Positions 54,416 to 63,750 of a stretch of DNA of 64,000 nucleotides are shown in pieces (positions within the stretch are counted from its first letter, which is position 1; each line of letters starts with the position of its first letter). Position numbers and translations under genes: made by a program. This DNA is from JBMNGO01 sp050949885 (GTDB lineage: Bacteria > Bacillota > Syntrophomonadia > Syntrophomonadales > Syntrophomonadaceae). The stretch lies in NCBI GenBank assembly GCA_050949885.1, contig JBMNGO010000005.1, positions 1-64,000 of the forward strand. Direction: 5' to 3'. The notes beneath the pieces are model-generated. The model ran no database searches, was not told where the DNA came from, and saw only the letters and a program-made list of their open reading frames with translations.

Positions 54416-56467
54416 ATGGGAGTTTCAATCAACTGGCTAAAGCAATATATTGATTTTGACTGGGAACCTGAGATACTGGCTCATAACCTTACAATGGCCG
54501 GAATTGCTGTTGAAGGCATAACCAGAACCGATAACGATACATTGGTAGAACTGGACCTTACCCCTAACCGGGGGGATTGCCAGGGTATGATAAATCTGGC
54601 CCGGGAAGTAGCTGCCTTAAATGGAAACCAGGTGAAGATACCCGAAGTAAATCTTAAGGAGAACAATGAAGATATTAGGGATTATATTAACATAGAAATA
54701 GCTGCCCCGGATCTCTGTAAAAGGTATGCTGCCAGGGTAGTGAAAAACTGTAAAATAAAGCCTTCTCCGGCATGGATGCAGGAAGCCTTGCTCAGCGCCG
54801 GTGTGAGACCCATAAACAATATTGTCGATATTACCAATTATGTTTTGCTGGAAACCAATCAGCCCCTCCATGCTTTTGACTATGAATTGCTGGGAGCAGA
54901 GAAAAAGATTGTGGTCCGTCGGGCTTTCAAAGGTGAGAACTTTGTTACTTTGGATGAGATAGAGAGAAAGCTTGATGAGGATATGCTGGTGATTACTGAT
55001 GGGAAAAAGCCAGTAGCGTTAGCAGGAGTGATGGGTGGCCAAAATACGGAGATTAATAACCAAACCACTGCGGTTTTGCTGGAATCTGCTTATTTTACCC
55101 CCGGTAATATCAGAAAAACCTCCAGGAAGCTGGGTCTAAGAACAGAGTCATCAATTCGTTTCGAAAAAGGTTTGGATATTAATGGCATAATCTATGCTGT
55201 GGATAGAGCTGCCCAGTTAATACAGGAAATGGCAGAAGGAGAAATCGTGGGGGGAGTATTTGATGTTTATCCTCAACCCCAGGAACCAGTTACAATAATT
55301 CTAAGGCCGGAAAGGGTAAACTATTTGCTGGGAACTGAACTTAAACCGGAAGAAGTAAAAAACTATCTCTCAAGACTCAGCTTTAAATCTATCGAAAAAG
55401 ATGGGCAAATAGTGGTAGAAGTGCCTACCTACAGGCCGGATATTGAGATGGAAGCCGATCTCATTGAAGAGGTAGCCCGCCTGTTTGGTTATGGGAATAT
55501 ACCGGCCGATCTTCCTTTCGGTTATACCTGTACCGGCGGGTTAAACCCTTTCCAGAAATTCCGAGATAGAGTGAAAAACACGGTATCTCATTATATGAGT
55601 GAGGTAATTAACTATAGCTTTATCAACCCTACCTCCTTTGATCTTATTCAGCTGCCGGAGGGAGATCCTTTAAGAGATGCGGTAAAAATAGCCAACCCCC
55701 TGTCCGAGGACCAAAGCATAATGAGAACCACTCTCCTGCCCGGATTGTTGGAGAATATCAGTAAGAACCTGGCCCGCAAGAATGAAGGACTATCCTTTTT
55801 TGAAATGGGTTCGGTATTTTTTCCTGCCAGTGCCCTGCCCCTGGAAAAGCTGCAGTTAGCAGGGATAGTCTGTGGATCAAGTGAGAGTAATTGGCTTAAA
55901 AAGGGATTTGAAATGGATTTCTTCTATTTGAAGGGAATTTTGGAGAACCTATTTGAAGAATTATCAGTAAAAGACCCCTTATTTGTACCTGTGGTTAATC
56001 CCAGTTACCATCCCGGGCGCTGTGCCGGCATCACCTGCCGGGGGGAACAACTGGGCATCCTGGGGGAAATACATCCTGCTGTATTGAGTAATTATGATAT
56101 AAAACAGCGTGTATGTGCTTTGGAAATAGATGTTGATCTTCTCTATAAATACAGCCATGAGAAACGGATGACCCAGGAGATAGCTAAATATCCTGCAGTG
56201 GAGAGAGATCTGGCTATCCTGGTGGATGGAAAAATTAAAGCCTCCGAAGTGCTGGCAGTTGTAAGAGAAGCCGAAACCGATCTGCTCCGCAAAGTAGTCT
56301 TATTTGACCTTTATACCGGTGAGCAGATTCCAGAAGGGCTCAAGAGCCTGGCTCTTAAAATAACCTTCCAGTCGGCGGAGAAAACCCTTAAAGAAGATGA
56401 GATAAATAACAGCCTCGGCAAGATTCTGGAAAATCTCAAGGAAAAACTTGGCGCCGCACAAAGATAA
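54416..56467 (+). CDS. pheT: Phenylalanyl-tRNA synthetase beta subunit, short form
   Basis: A 683-residue beta subunit, about 115 shorter than the usual 790-800. It begins VSINWLKQYIDFDWEPEIL, then goes from VEGITRTDNDTLVEL straight to DLTPNRGDCQGMINLAREVA; the tRNA-binding OB-fold (EMAPII-like) module normally lying between these is absent. The B3/B4 editing region, B5 fold and C-terminal ferredoxin-like anticodon domain (MTQEIAKYPAVERDLAIL) remain. Editing core LREDS-like region is present. It should still form the alpha2beta2 enzyme. Confidence 0.95.
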   Translation: MGVSINWLKQYIDFDWEPEILAHNLTMAGIAVEGITRTDNDTLVELDLTPNRGDCQGMINLAREVAALNGNQVKIPEVNLKENNEDIRDYINIEIAAPDLCKRYAARVVKNCKIKPSPAWMQEALLSAGVRPINNIVDITNYVLLETNQPLHAFDYELLGAEKKIVVRRAFKGENFVTLDEIERKLDEDMLVITDGKKPVALAGVMGGQNTEINNQTTAVLLESAYFTPGNIRKTSRKLGLRTESSIRFEKGLDINGIIYAVDRAAQLIQEMAEGEIVGGVFDVYPQPQEPVTIILRPERVNYLLGTELKPEEVKNYLSRLSFKSIEKDGQIVVEVPTYRPDIEMEADLIEEVARLFGYGNIPADLPFGYTCTGGLNPFQKFRDRVKNTVSHYMSEVINYSFINPTSFDLIQLPEGDPLRDAVKIANPLSEDQSIMRTTLLPGLLENISKNLARKNEGLSFFEMGSVFFPASALPLEKLQLAGIVCGSSESNWLKKGFEMDFFYLKGILENLFEELSVKDPLFVPVVNPSYHPGRCAGITCRGEQLGILGEIHPAVLSNYDIKQRVCALEIDVDLLYKYSHEKRMTQEIAKYPAVERDLAILVDGKIKASEVLAVVREAETDLLRKVVLFDLYTGEQIPEGLKSLALKITFQSAEKTLKEDEINNSLGKILENLKEKLGAAQR

Positions 56468-56580
56468 TCAAAACCGCAATTAGTGAAGGAATTTTTTCTT
56501 AGGCCTGCGAATATATTAAATCAGAAAAAACCATAGCATAGGACACGTACAAATGGGGCCTATGAGCCCAACGTGTAAAA

Positions 56581-56604
56581 GAGGGCGCCAGGCCCTCTTT
56601 TTTT
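56581..56604 (+). terminator. Terminator after pheT
   Basis: GAGGGC and GCCCTC surround GCCAG, followed by seven Ts. Confidence 0.9.
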
Positions 56605-56621
56605 GCTAGGGGAACCAGGAG

Positions 56622-58271
56622 GTGTTTATTCCAGTTCACGCGACACTTTCCATGAAGAGTATCCCTGGGCCCCTGAAGAAAAATCGGAAAAACCGTCAGA
56701 CTGGTCTTGGGGACTGTGAAAGCGGGTGTACAGTAATGAACTTATCTGCAAGAAAAATTGCCCATATGACTCTTGTAACGGCTTTAATGGTATTTATATC
56801 CGTTTTATTCATTAGCGGGCAAAAACTAATCTCACCAGTACTACAGAAAAATCAGGATAAAGGGGTGAAATACGTTTTTCTGTTTATTGGTGATGGGCTG
56901 GCTTTGCCCCAGATTCATGCCGCAGAAATGTTTTCAGGTGCCGCAGCAGGAGATTCTATTCCCCATAAACTCAGCCTGTCACAGTTCCCTGTACAAGGAA
57001 TTACCACTACTTATGCATCTGATTCTCTCATTCCTGATTCCGCGGCAGCCGCCACTGCAATAGCTTGCGGCCAAAAAACCAGTATGGGGGTTATTGGCAT
57101 GGATTCATCAAGAAATAATGGTCTAACCTCTATTGCCGAATTGGCTCGGGACCAGGGAATGAGAATAGGAATAATATCCAATGTTGCTCTTGACAATGCA
57201 ACTCCTGCGTGTTTTTATGCCCATCAACCCAGCAGGGACAATTATTATGAAATCTCCAGGGAACTGATCGATAGCGGATTTGATTACTTTGCTGGTGGAC
57301 ATTTTACTTATCCGCGCGGGATTAATAACAGTGAAAATGACATATTACATATTGCCCTGGAGAAAGGCTACACAATAGTTAATACCAGACAGGGATTTGA
57401 ACGGTTAAACCATAAATCAGGAAGGGTTATAGTATTTACTCCAGTAGGCGCGGAGGGAAGTACTTTTAATTATGAGATTGACAGAACCCCCCAGGATATC
57501 TCTCTTGATGAATTGACCCAAAAAGGTATTGAACTATTGGTTAACCCTAATGGCTTTTTATTAGTAATAGAGGGAGGAAAAATTGATGGGGCCTGTCATG
57601 CTCATGATGCCCTTACAGCCATTAAAGAAGTTCTGGCATTTGATGCTGCTGTGGCCCAGGCTCTACAGTTTTATAAGGAACACCCAAGGGAGACTCTTAT
57701 AGTAGTCACCGGAGATCACGAATGCGGCGGAATGACTTTAGGTTGTATGCATTCCAGGTATTCATGTGATATTGGTATTATGGAAAAGCAAACCATATCT
57801 CACCTAGCTTTTAACCGTATTTTAAGGGGGTATAAAGAACAAAATAAAGAAAATAAAAAGTTGGCTGATCTTTATGATGAAATTGAGCAGGCTTTTGGGC
57901 TGAAAGTATATAGTGATGCAGAAATGGCTAACTTAACATTGAAAACAGGGACTGGGGATACCAATGCGGCATTAAAGCTAAAACTGGCTATTTCTAAACA
58001 GGAGCTAGATGATCTGAACTTTGCTTATAACTGCAGCATGTCCAGGGGGAGACAAGGAGAGGAATATAAACACCTTTTCGGTGAAAATGAGCCTCTGACT
58101 CTGGTCCTCACCCAAATCTTGAACCGCAAAGCAGGCATTGGTTGGACCACTTTTTCCCATACCGGACTGCCGGTAAATACTTTTGCCATAGGAGTAGGAT
58201 GTGAAACCTTCGGGGGGTATTATGACAATACGGATATTTACAAAAAAATTAGACAGGTAACAGGGATTTAA
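56622..58271 (+). CDS. Alkaline phosphatase
   Basis: A 549-residue (or 511 from ATG 56736) secreted PhoA-family phosphomonoesterase. The nucleophile Ser is in SDSLIPDSAAAATAIACG, metal ligands are in YVFLFIGDGLALP, EGGKIDGACHAHDA and GDHECGGMTLGCMH, and TTFSHTGLPV carries a late His. From 56736 the protein starts MNLSARKIAHMTLVTALM, a signal-anchor; this start is more probable than GTG 56622, which lies too close to its AGGAGG. A PhoP-like box and a Na/Pi transporter follow, a phosphate-scavenging set. Confidence 0.9.
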   Translation: MFIPVHATLSMKSIPGPLKKNRKNRQTGLGDCESGCTVMNLSARKIAHMTLVTALMVFISVLFISGQKLISPVLQKNQDKGVKYVFLFIGDGLALPQIHAAEMFSGAAAGDSIPHKLSLSQFPVQGITTTYASDSLIPDSAAAATAIACGQKTSMGVIGMDSSRNNGLTSIAELARDQGMRIGIISNVALDNATPACFYAHQPSRDNYYEISRELIDSGFDYFAGGHFTYPRGINNSENDILHIALEKGYTIVNTRQGFERLNHKSGRVIVFTPVGAEGSTFNYEIDRTPQDISLDELTQKGIELLVNPNGFLLVIEGGKIDGACHAHDALTAIKEVLAFDAAVAQALQFYKEHPRETLIVVTGDHECGGMTLGCMHSRYSCDIGIMEKQTISHLAFNRILRGYKEQNKENKKLADLYDEIEQAFGLKVYSDAEMANLTLKTGTGDTNAALKLKLAISKQELDDLNFAYNCSMSRGRQGEEYKHLFGENEPLTLVLTQILNRKAGIGWTTFSHTGLPVNTFAIGVGCETFGGYYDNTDIYKKIRQVTGI

Positions 58272-58350
58272 AGCTTGCTGTGGAAAAAATCACTTCGCGT
58301 ATTTATTATTTTTTTGCCAACTACAGCTTTGATCCCTCTTGGGTAAAAGG

Positions 58351-58378
58351 TTAAAGAAGACTTAACATAAAACTAATA
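58351..58378 (+). promoter_or_regulatory. PhoP box-like direct repeats
   Basis: TTAAAG (58351-58356), TTAACA (58362-58367) and CTAATA (58373-58378) recur with an 11-base period, like Bacillus PhoP sites TT(A/T/C)A(C/T)A with 5-base spacers. They lie 200 bases upstream of the Na/Pi transporter. PhoP control is inferred. Confidence 0.55.
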
Positions 58379-58571
58379 TGATAATGCTTTTTTTATTAAA
58401 AGTTAATTGGTACTATTAATATGTAGGTTTATTGAAATAATTGTCGAAAGATAGTTGCAGATAATTGGCTGGTTGACATATATAAAAATTAATTAAGAAA
58501 AATTATGGGACAAGTATGTAGTATTGTAATGATAACATCAACATTTGCTCCATACGGAGGAAACTGGTTAA

Positions 58572-60245
58572 ATGTCAATTAATGCTCAAGAGATTATTTT
58601 TTACTTTGTTGGTGGACTAGGTCTTTTTCTATTCGGTTTAAAGTTTATGTCGGAAGCCCTCCAGTCAGTAGCTGGAGATAAAATGCGGACTATATTGGAA
58701 CGAGGAACCAAGAATCCTGTTCGAGGTGTTTTTACCGGTATTTTGGTAACCGGCATAATCCAGAGCAGCACTGCTACCACCGTACTCACAGTAGGATTGG
58801 TTAATGCTCAATTACTTACCTTGAGACAAGCAATTGGGGTTATCATGGGTGCCAATATCGGCACCACGGTAACTGCCTACCTTATCGGTTTTAATCTGAA
58901 AGACTATGCGCTTCCTATTCTTGCTGCCGGTGCCTTTACTTTTATATTTTCCAGACGGCAAAAAGCCAAGATAATCGGTCAGGCTATTATGGGTTTTGGG
59001 TGCCTATTTTTCGGTCTCACTATAATGGGAGCAGGGATGCAGCCCTTAAAAGACCTACCGTTTTTTATAAACTTGGTAACCAGTATAGATAATAATTCTA
59101 TTATAGGAGTTTTGATTGGAATTATTTTTACAGCTGTTGTTCAAAGCAGCAGTGCCACTATAGGAGTTTTACAGGAATTAGGTTTTCAACAGGCTATTAG
59201 TTACAGCCAAACAGTTCCCATTCTTTTTGGAGACAATATTGGGACTACCATTACGGCCGTGCTGGCAGCCGTGGGAGCTGGTGTGGCTGCCCGAAGGGCA
59301 GCCCTGACGCATGTGCTTTTTAATGTAATCGGTGCCTCCATATTCCTACCCCTTTTTCACCTAGGAATTTTCCAGAAGATAGTCATATTCTTTACCAACT
59401 ACCTGTTTGTTTTGCTGCCGGGTTTTGCAGGTTCGTGGGAAACCCTGAATATTAAGCTGCAAATTGCCCAGACCCATGCAGTTTTCAATATAAGCAATAC
59501 GATAATTCAACTGCCCATGATCGGTTTGTTGACTTATGTTGTAGTAAGGCTGGTTCCTGATTCTGGAGAGGAGACACTTATTCAGTTTAGGCCCCAGTAT
59601 CTTGATAAACGTTTTTTGAACAACCCGTCCGTGGCGCTTTCCCAGGCTGCCAGGGAAACCTTTAGGATGGGCCAGTTGGTGAAAGAATCCTTTGCTAATG
59701 CTGTTGAGTATTTTGAACACCGTAACAAGGAGCTGCGCCAAAAAGCCGTTGATTTGGAAGAAGTTATTGATATTCTGGAACGGGAGATAACTGATTACAC
59801 TGTGCTGGCCTCGGAGAAAAGCCTTTCCGCCCAGGCTTCCACTAAAGCTTATATAATATTACGGTCTTTGAAGGATCTGGAACGAATTGGGGATCATTGC
59901 GAAAATATTGTGGAACAGGCTGATTATGCCACCAAATATCAAGTTAGTTTTTCCGGTGAGGCCAGTGAAGAACTTGCGAAAATCACTAACCTGACCGAAA
60001 AAACTCTGCACCTGGCTTTGGAGGCTTTAGAACATGACAATCAACATTACGCCCGCCAGGTTATAGCCAATGAACAACTTATTGACGATATGCAGGAGGA
60101 GTTCAGAAAGGCGCATATCCGGCGATTGAATGAAAGAATTTGCAATGGCAGTAATGGCGCGGTATTTCTGGATCTATTGGCTAATCTGGAAAGAATAAGT
60201 GACCACTGCCGCAATATTGCTGTTTATGTACTGAGAGAAAAATAA
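58572..60245 (+). CDS. Na/Pi cotransporter with PhoU-like domain
   Basis: A 557-residue membrane protein: eight or nine helices forming the Na_Pi_cotrans repeats, with the duplicated QSSTATT motif (TGIIQSSTATTVLTV and VVQSSSATIGVLQ), then a PhoU-like helical C-terminus (about 350-557) that is coiled and regulatory. It imports phosphate with sodium ions. ATG after CGGAGGA. The preceding alkaline phosphatase and PhoP box suggest a phosphate-starvation module. Confidence 0.92.
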   Translation: MSINAQEIIFYFVGGLGLFLFGLKFMSEALQSVAGDKMRTILERGTKNPVRGVFTGILVTGIIQSSTATTVLTVGLVNAQLLTLRQAIGVIMGANIGTTVTAYLIGFNLKDYALPILAAGAFTFIFSRRQKAKIIGQAIMGFGCLFFGLTIMGAGMQPLKDLPFFINLVTSIDNNSIIGVLIGIIFTAVVQSSSATIGVLQELGFQQAISYSQTVPILFGDNIGTTITAVLAAVGAGVAARRAALTHVLFNVIGASIFLPLFHLGIFQKIVIFFTNYLFVLLPGFAGSWETLNIKLQIAQTHAVFNISNTIIQLPMIGLLTYVVVRLVPDSGEETLIQFRPQYLDKRFLNNPSVALSQAARETFRMGQLVKESFANAVEYFEHRNKELRQKAVDLEEVIDILEREITDYTVLASEKSLSAQASTKAYIILRSLKDLERIGDHCENIVEQADYATKYQVSFSGEASEELAKITNLTEKTLHLALEALEHDNQHYARQVIANEQLIDDMQEEFRKAHIRRLNERICNGSNGAVFLDLLANLERISDHCRNIAVYVLREK

Positions 60246-60280
60246 GCTGGCAGGCAGCTCTAATCCTATGTGGTACCAAA

Positions 60281-60322
60281 AGGTTTTCGAAAGTCAGCCT
60301 ATGACCTAGAAAACCTTTTTTT
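60281..60322 (+). terminator. Terminator after the Na/Pi transporter
   Basis: AGGTTTTC (60281-60288) pairs with GAAAACCT (60309-60316), followed by TTTTTT. Confidence 0.8.
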
Positions 60323-60451
60323 GTGCTATTATCAAAATTTTAGGCTTGATATAGCCCGCAGGCATGGTATTAAACTGGAAAGGTACATAGAGGAAATTTA
60401 TCCATGTTTATAGAAATAAACTGACAACGCCTGAAAGAGGAGGGTGTTTAG

Positions 60452-60721
60452 TTGAAAGAAAAACGGGAAAACATAAATAAGGTAACTGTTGACATCTTCG
60501 GCGAACAGTATGTGGTAAAGGGAGAAGAGAAAACTGAATATATTCAAATGCTGGCTTCTTATGTGGACAGGCGTATGAAAATGGTTCAGCAACGCAATCC
60601 TAATCTCTCCCATGTCAAAATCGCTGTCCTTACGGCTCTGAACCTGGCTGACGAACTAAATAAGCTGCAGGAGGATTTTGACGAGATAGTAAAAGAGCTC
60701 GAAGATGAGAGAAAGAGATAG
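60452..60721 (+). CDS. zapA: Cell division protein ZapA
   Basis: An 89-residue FtsZ-ring-associated protein, coil-forming: VTVDIFGEQYVVKGEEK, YIQMLASYVDRRM and the C-terminal coil. The start is TTG 60452 behind GAGGAGGG. It is 15 bases ahead of polX, the usual order in Bacillota. Length is typical. Confidence 0.92.
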   Translation: MKEKRENINKVTVDIFGEQYVVKGEEKTEYIQMLASYVDRRMKMVQQRNPNLSHVKIAVLTALNLADELNKLQEDFDEIVKELEDERKR

Positions 60722-60736
60722 GACGGGAAAATACAA

Positions 60737-62407
60737 ATGAATAAAAGGGAAGTAGCCTATGTTTTGGATAGAATAGCTGATATGCTTATGCTTCAGGATG
60801 AAAATATCTATCGTATCAGGGCTTATCGCAAGGCGGCTGATTCCATTTACCATCTTGAACAAGATATCCATGAGCTGTGGAAATCCAACCGTTTAACAGA
60901 CATTCCCGGAGTGGGAAATGCAGTAAAAGGTCAAATTGAGGAACTCCTGGAAAAGGGGCAATGCACCTATTATAATCAGTTAGCCCGGGAAGTGCCCCCA
61001 GGGCTGCTGGAAATGCTGTCTATTCCAGGAATAGGCCATAAGACAGTAAAGGTAATCTACGATAAGTTAGGGATTGATAATATAGATGACTTGATGGCTG
61101 CAGTTCGCGAAAGAAAGATCCGCACTCTTCCTGGAATGGGAGGAAAGACGGAATACACTATAAGAAAAGGGATTGAGCTGCTTAAAGAGAGAAAAGGAAA
61201 GGTTACCTTAGGGCTTGCCCTGCCCATAGCCTATGAACTAATTGATTATCTGCGCAGTTGGGAAATTGTTAAAGATGCGTCTATTGTAGGGAGTGTGGCC
61301 CGTTTTAAACCCCTGGTTAAGGATATAGATATAATTGTTGCTGCCCATGATATAGACCAGGTTCGTGAAAAACTGAGCCTTTTCCGAAGAGTGAAGCAGA
61401 TAGGGGACCCCGAGGGAGAATTAATAAAAGGAGAACTGGATTTTAATATACCTTTCGAGGTAATTGTTGTAAATCCCGAAGAATATTGTATCCGAAAACT
61501 AATTGCTACGGGTTCCCAACTGTTTATCCGCGGCCTTCTGGGAGAGCGCATAAATATAAAGGAGTTATCTCTCAAAAAAACCGAAGAGGAGATTTTCTCT
61601 GGTTTGGGACTTCCATTCATACCACCCGAGCTGCGTGAGGGTCAGGACGCAATAGAGGCGGCCCGATCCGGAAAACTTCCCCGCCTGGTATTACAAAAGG
61701 AATTACAGGGTGACCTGCACGTTCACTCCGAGTGGAGTGATGGCGGGCACAACATTCAAGAAATGGCTGCCACCGCCCGTAGTCTGGGCTATTCCTATAT
61801 AGCCATAACCGATCATTCCAAGTCCCTGTCCATCAGCGGAGGTTTAAACGAAGACCGGCTTTCGGCTCAGGGCCGGATAATTGATGAATTGAATCGGGAT
61901 CTAAAAGATTTTAGAATCCTCAAAGGAATTGAAGTAGACATATTAAAAGACGGCCAACTGGATTTTGAAGATAAGATTTTAAAAGAAATGGATGTAGTTA
62001 TTGCTTCTGTTCACAGCCATTTTAAACTGGAACGGGAACAACAGACCCAAAGGATTATCAAGGCTATTGAAAATGAGCATGTGGACATAATCGGGCACCT
62101 GACCGGACGCCTTTTAAATCGCCGGGAGGGGTATGACCTTGATATAAATAAAATACTTTTAGCAGCAGCCGAACATAAAAAAATCCTGGAGATAAATTCC
62201 CATCCGGATCGATTAGATGTTGATGAAAACATTGCCCTTAGGGCCAAGCAAATGGGAATCAAATTTGCTATAAACAGTGATGCCCACCATCGCCAGGATT
62301 TGTATCTGGTTAAATATGGCGTCCACAATGCCCGCCGGGGATGGTTAGAGCCTGATGACATTGTCAACACCTGGGGTATTGAGCGGCTACTGGATTATTT
62401 AAACTAG
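60737..62407 (+). CDS. polX: DNA polymerase/3'-5' exonuclease PolX
   Basis: A 556-residue family X polymerase: helix-hairpin-helix region (1-110), polymerase palm with GSVARFKPLVKDIDII and its Asp residues, then a PHP exonuclease domain (about 325-550) with DLHVHSEWSDGG, AITDHSKSL, GIEVDIL and NSDAHH. It repairs gaps in DNA. Base excision repair role is by homology. It starts at an ATG after AGGACGGGA and follows zapA. Confidence 0.94.
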   Translation: MNKREVAYVLDRIADMLMLQDENIYRIRAYRKAADSIYHLEQDIHELWKSNRLTDIPGVGNAVKGQIEELLEKGQCTYYNQLAREVPPGLLEMLSIPGIGHKTVKVIYDKLGIDNIDDLMAAVRERKIRTLPGMGGKTEYTIRKGIELLKERKGKVTLGLALPIAYELIDYLRSWEIVKDASIVGSVARFKPLVKDIDIIVAAHDIDQVREKLSLFRRVKQIGDPEGELIKGELDFNIPFEVIVVNPEEYCIRKLIATGSQLFIRGLLGERINIKELSLKKTEEEIFSGLGLPFIPPELREGQDAIEAARSGKLPRLVLQKELQGDLHVHSEWSDGGHNIQEMAATARSLGYSYIAITDHSKSLSISGGLNEDRLSAQGRIIDELNRDLKDFRILKGIEVDILKDGQLDFEDKILKEMDVVIASVHSHFKLEREQQTQRIIKAIENEHVDIIGHLTGRLLNRREGYDLDINKILLAAAEHKKILEINSHPDRLDVDENIALRAKQMGIKFAINSDAHHRQDLYLVKYGVHNARRGWLEPDDIVNTWGIERLLDYLN

Positions 62408-62417
62408 CCCTGCTTAG

Positions 62418-62666
62418 TTGCCTTTCTATTTCTTTATTTTTCTGCTTATCGTGGGTACTTTGGTTTTTGGCTTATCTCGCAGCCCCATGTTTAGAAAAAA
62501 CACCCACTGGCTGAAGGGGATAGTACAGGAGGCTATAGCGGGATCTTATTCTGGGGAACCAGGTATGTACTTAATGTTTGTTGAGAAAAAGATTCCCAGG
62601 AGCATGGTAGTATCGATTTTGCGCAAAGCTTGGGTAACGAAAATATCCTTGTGTTATAATTATTAA
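62418..62666 (+). CDS. Small possible membrane protein
   Basis: An 82-residue frame from TTG 62418, which starts LPFYFFIFLLIVGTLVFGL and would cross the membrane once. No ribosome site is visible at the start, so it may begin later or not be expressed. No family recognised. Confidence 0.35.
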   Translation: MPFYFFIFLLIVGTLVFGLSRSPMFRKNTHWLKGIVQEAIAGSYSGEPGMYLMFVEKKIPRSMVVSILRKAWVTKISLCYNY

Positions 62667-62691
62667 TATTGTATATAAGGAGCAAGTCGGT

Positions 62692-63609
62692 ATGAAGGTC
62701 CTGATGATTTTTATTGATGGATTAGGGATGGGGCATAAGGGTGAAGAAAACCCCTATTTTTTTGCCCGAACTCCTTTTTTGGATAGCCTTTTGGGTGGCC
62801 ATATTATGTATAAAGAGCAAGGCCGGATTGTCAAAGACAATGCTGCCTTGATACCAACTGATGCCTCTTTGGAAATGCCGGGTGAGCCTCAAAGCGCAAC
62901 TGGGCAGACTACTCTTTGGACCGGGGTTAATGCCGCCCGGGCGGTGGGCAGGCATGTTAAGGCCTTCCCCACCAGGGAGTTGAGGGAAATCATCGCCGAG
63001 CACAGTATTATGAGAAAACTTGCTGCGGCGGGGAAAAGGGTAACATCAGCCAATGCTTATCGGGATGAGTTCTTTGATAAGACAAAACCAGGAGTGATAC
63101 GTTACTCTACTTCAACCCTGACCATATTAAGTTCCGGTACACCCTTTAGGAATTTTGATGACCTGAGAAAGGGAAATGCTGTTTACCAGGATTTTACCAA
63201 TCAGTTAGTAATTGAGATGGGTTACAAAGCTACGGTAATAAGCCCGGAAGAGGCAGGGCAGAATCTGGCCAGGATCGCTGCCGGTTATGACTTTACCCTT
63301 TATGAATATTTCCAAACCGACAAAGCCGGTCATAAAGTCGATATGCCCAGGGCCATAAAAATATTCGAACAACTGGATCGGTTTATAGGTTCATGCGCCA
63401 ACAATACAAATCTTGATGAGGTCTTGATGATCATTACCAGTGACCACGGCAATATGGAAGATCTCTCCATCAGTACCCATACCCTGAATCCGGTACCGAC
63501 TTTAATAATATATAATCGATTAAAGGAAATTGCCTGGGAAAGAATTATTTCTTTGACTGATATTACCCCCTTTATATTAGATTTACTTGGAGTTGATGGG
63601 GGAAAATAA
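62692..63609 (+). CDS. Alkaline-phosphatase-superfamily metalloenzyme
   Basis: A 305-residue protein of the superfamily that includes phosphopentomutase and iPGM: MKVLMIFIDGLGMG with the first metal Asp, TGQTTLWTGVN with a likely catalytic Thr, YFQTDKAGHK and MIITSDHGNMED with later ligands. The enclosed cap domain (about 80-215) is small, so it differs from iPGM in length. Substrate not known. ATG follows AAGGAG. Confidence 0.85.
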   Translation: MKVLMIFIDGLGMGHKGEENPYFFARTPFLDSLLGGHIMYKEQGRIVKDNAALIPTDASLEMPGEPQSATGQTTLWTGVNAARAVGRHVKAFPTRELREIIAEHSIMRKLAAAGKRVTSANAYRDEFFDKTKPGVIRYSTSTLTILSSGTPFRNFDDLRKGNAVYQDFTNQLVIEMGYKATVISPEEAGQNLARIAAGYDFTLYEYFQTDKAGHKVDMPRAIKIFEQLDRFIGSCANNTNLDEVLMIITSDHGNMEDLSISTHTLNPVPTLIIYNRLKEIAWERIISLTDITPFILDLLGVDGGK

Positions 63610-63750
63610 CGGTAGAGTTTTAGAAAGATTAAATCAGAGAGCAATTGTTTATCTATAATTAGAAAAAAGCAGCGGGATGTTTATGTTATAAGTAAGGCCA
63701 TGTAATATAAACATTGTGCGAGGGTACCCAGAGAGGAGGTTATAAGACAA

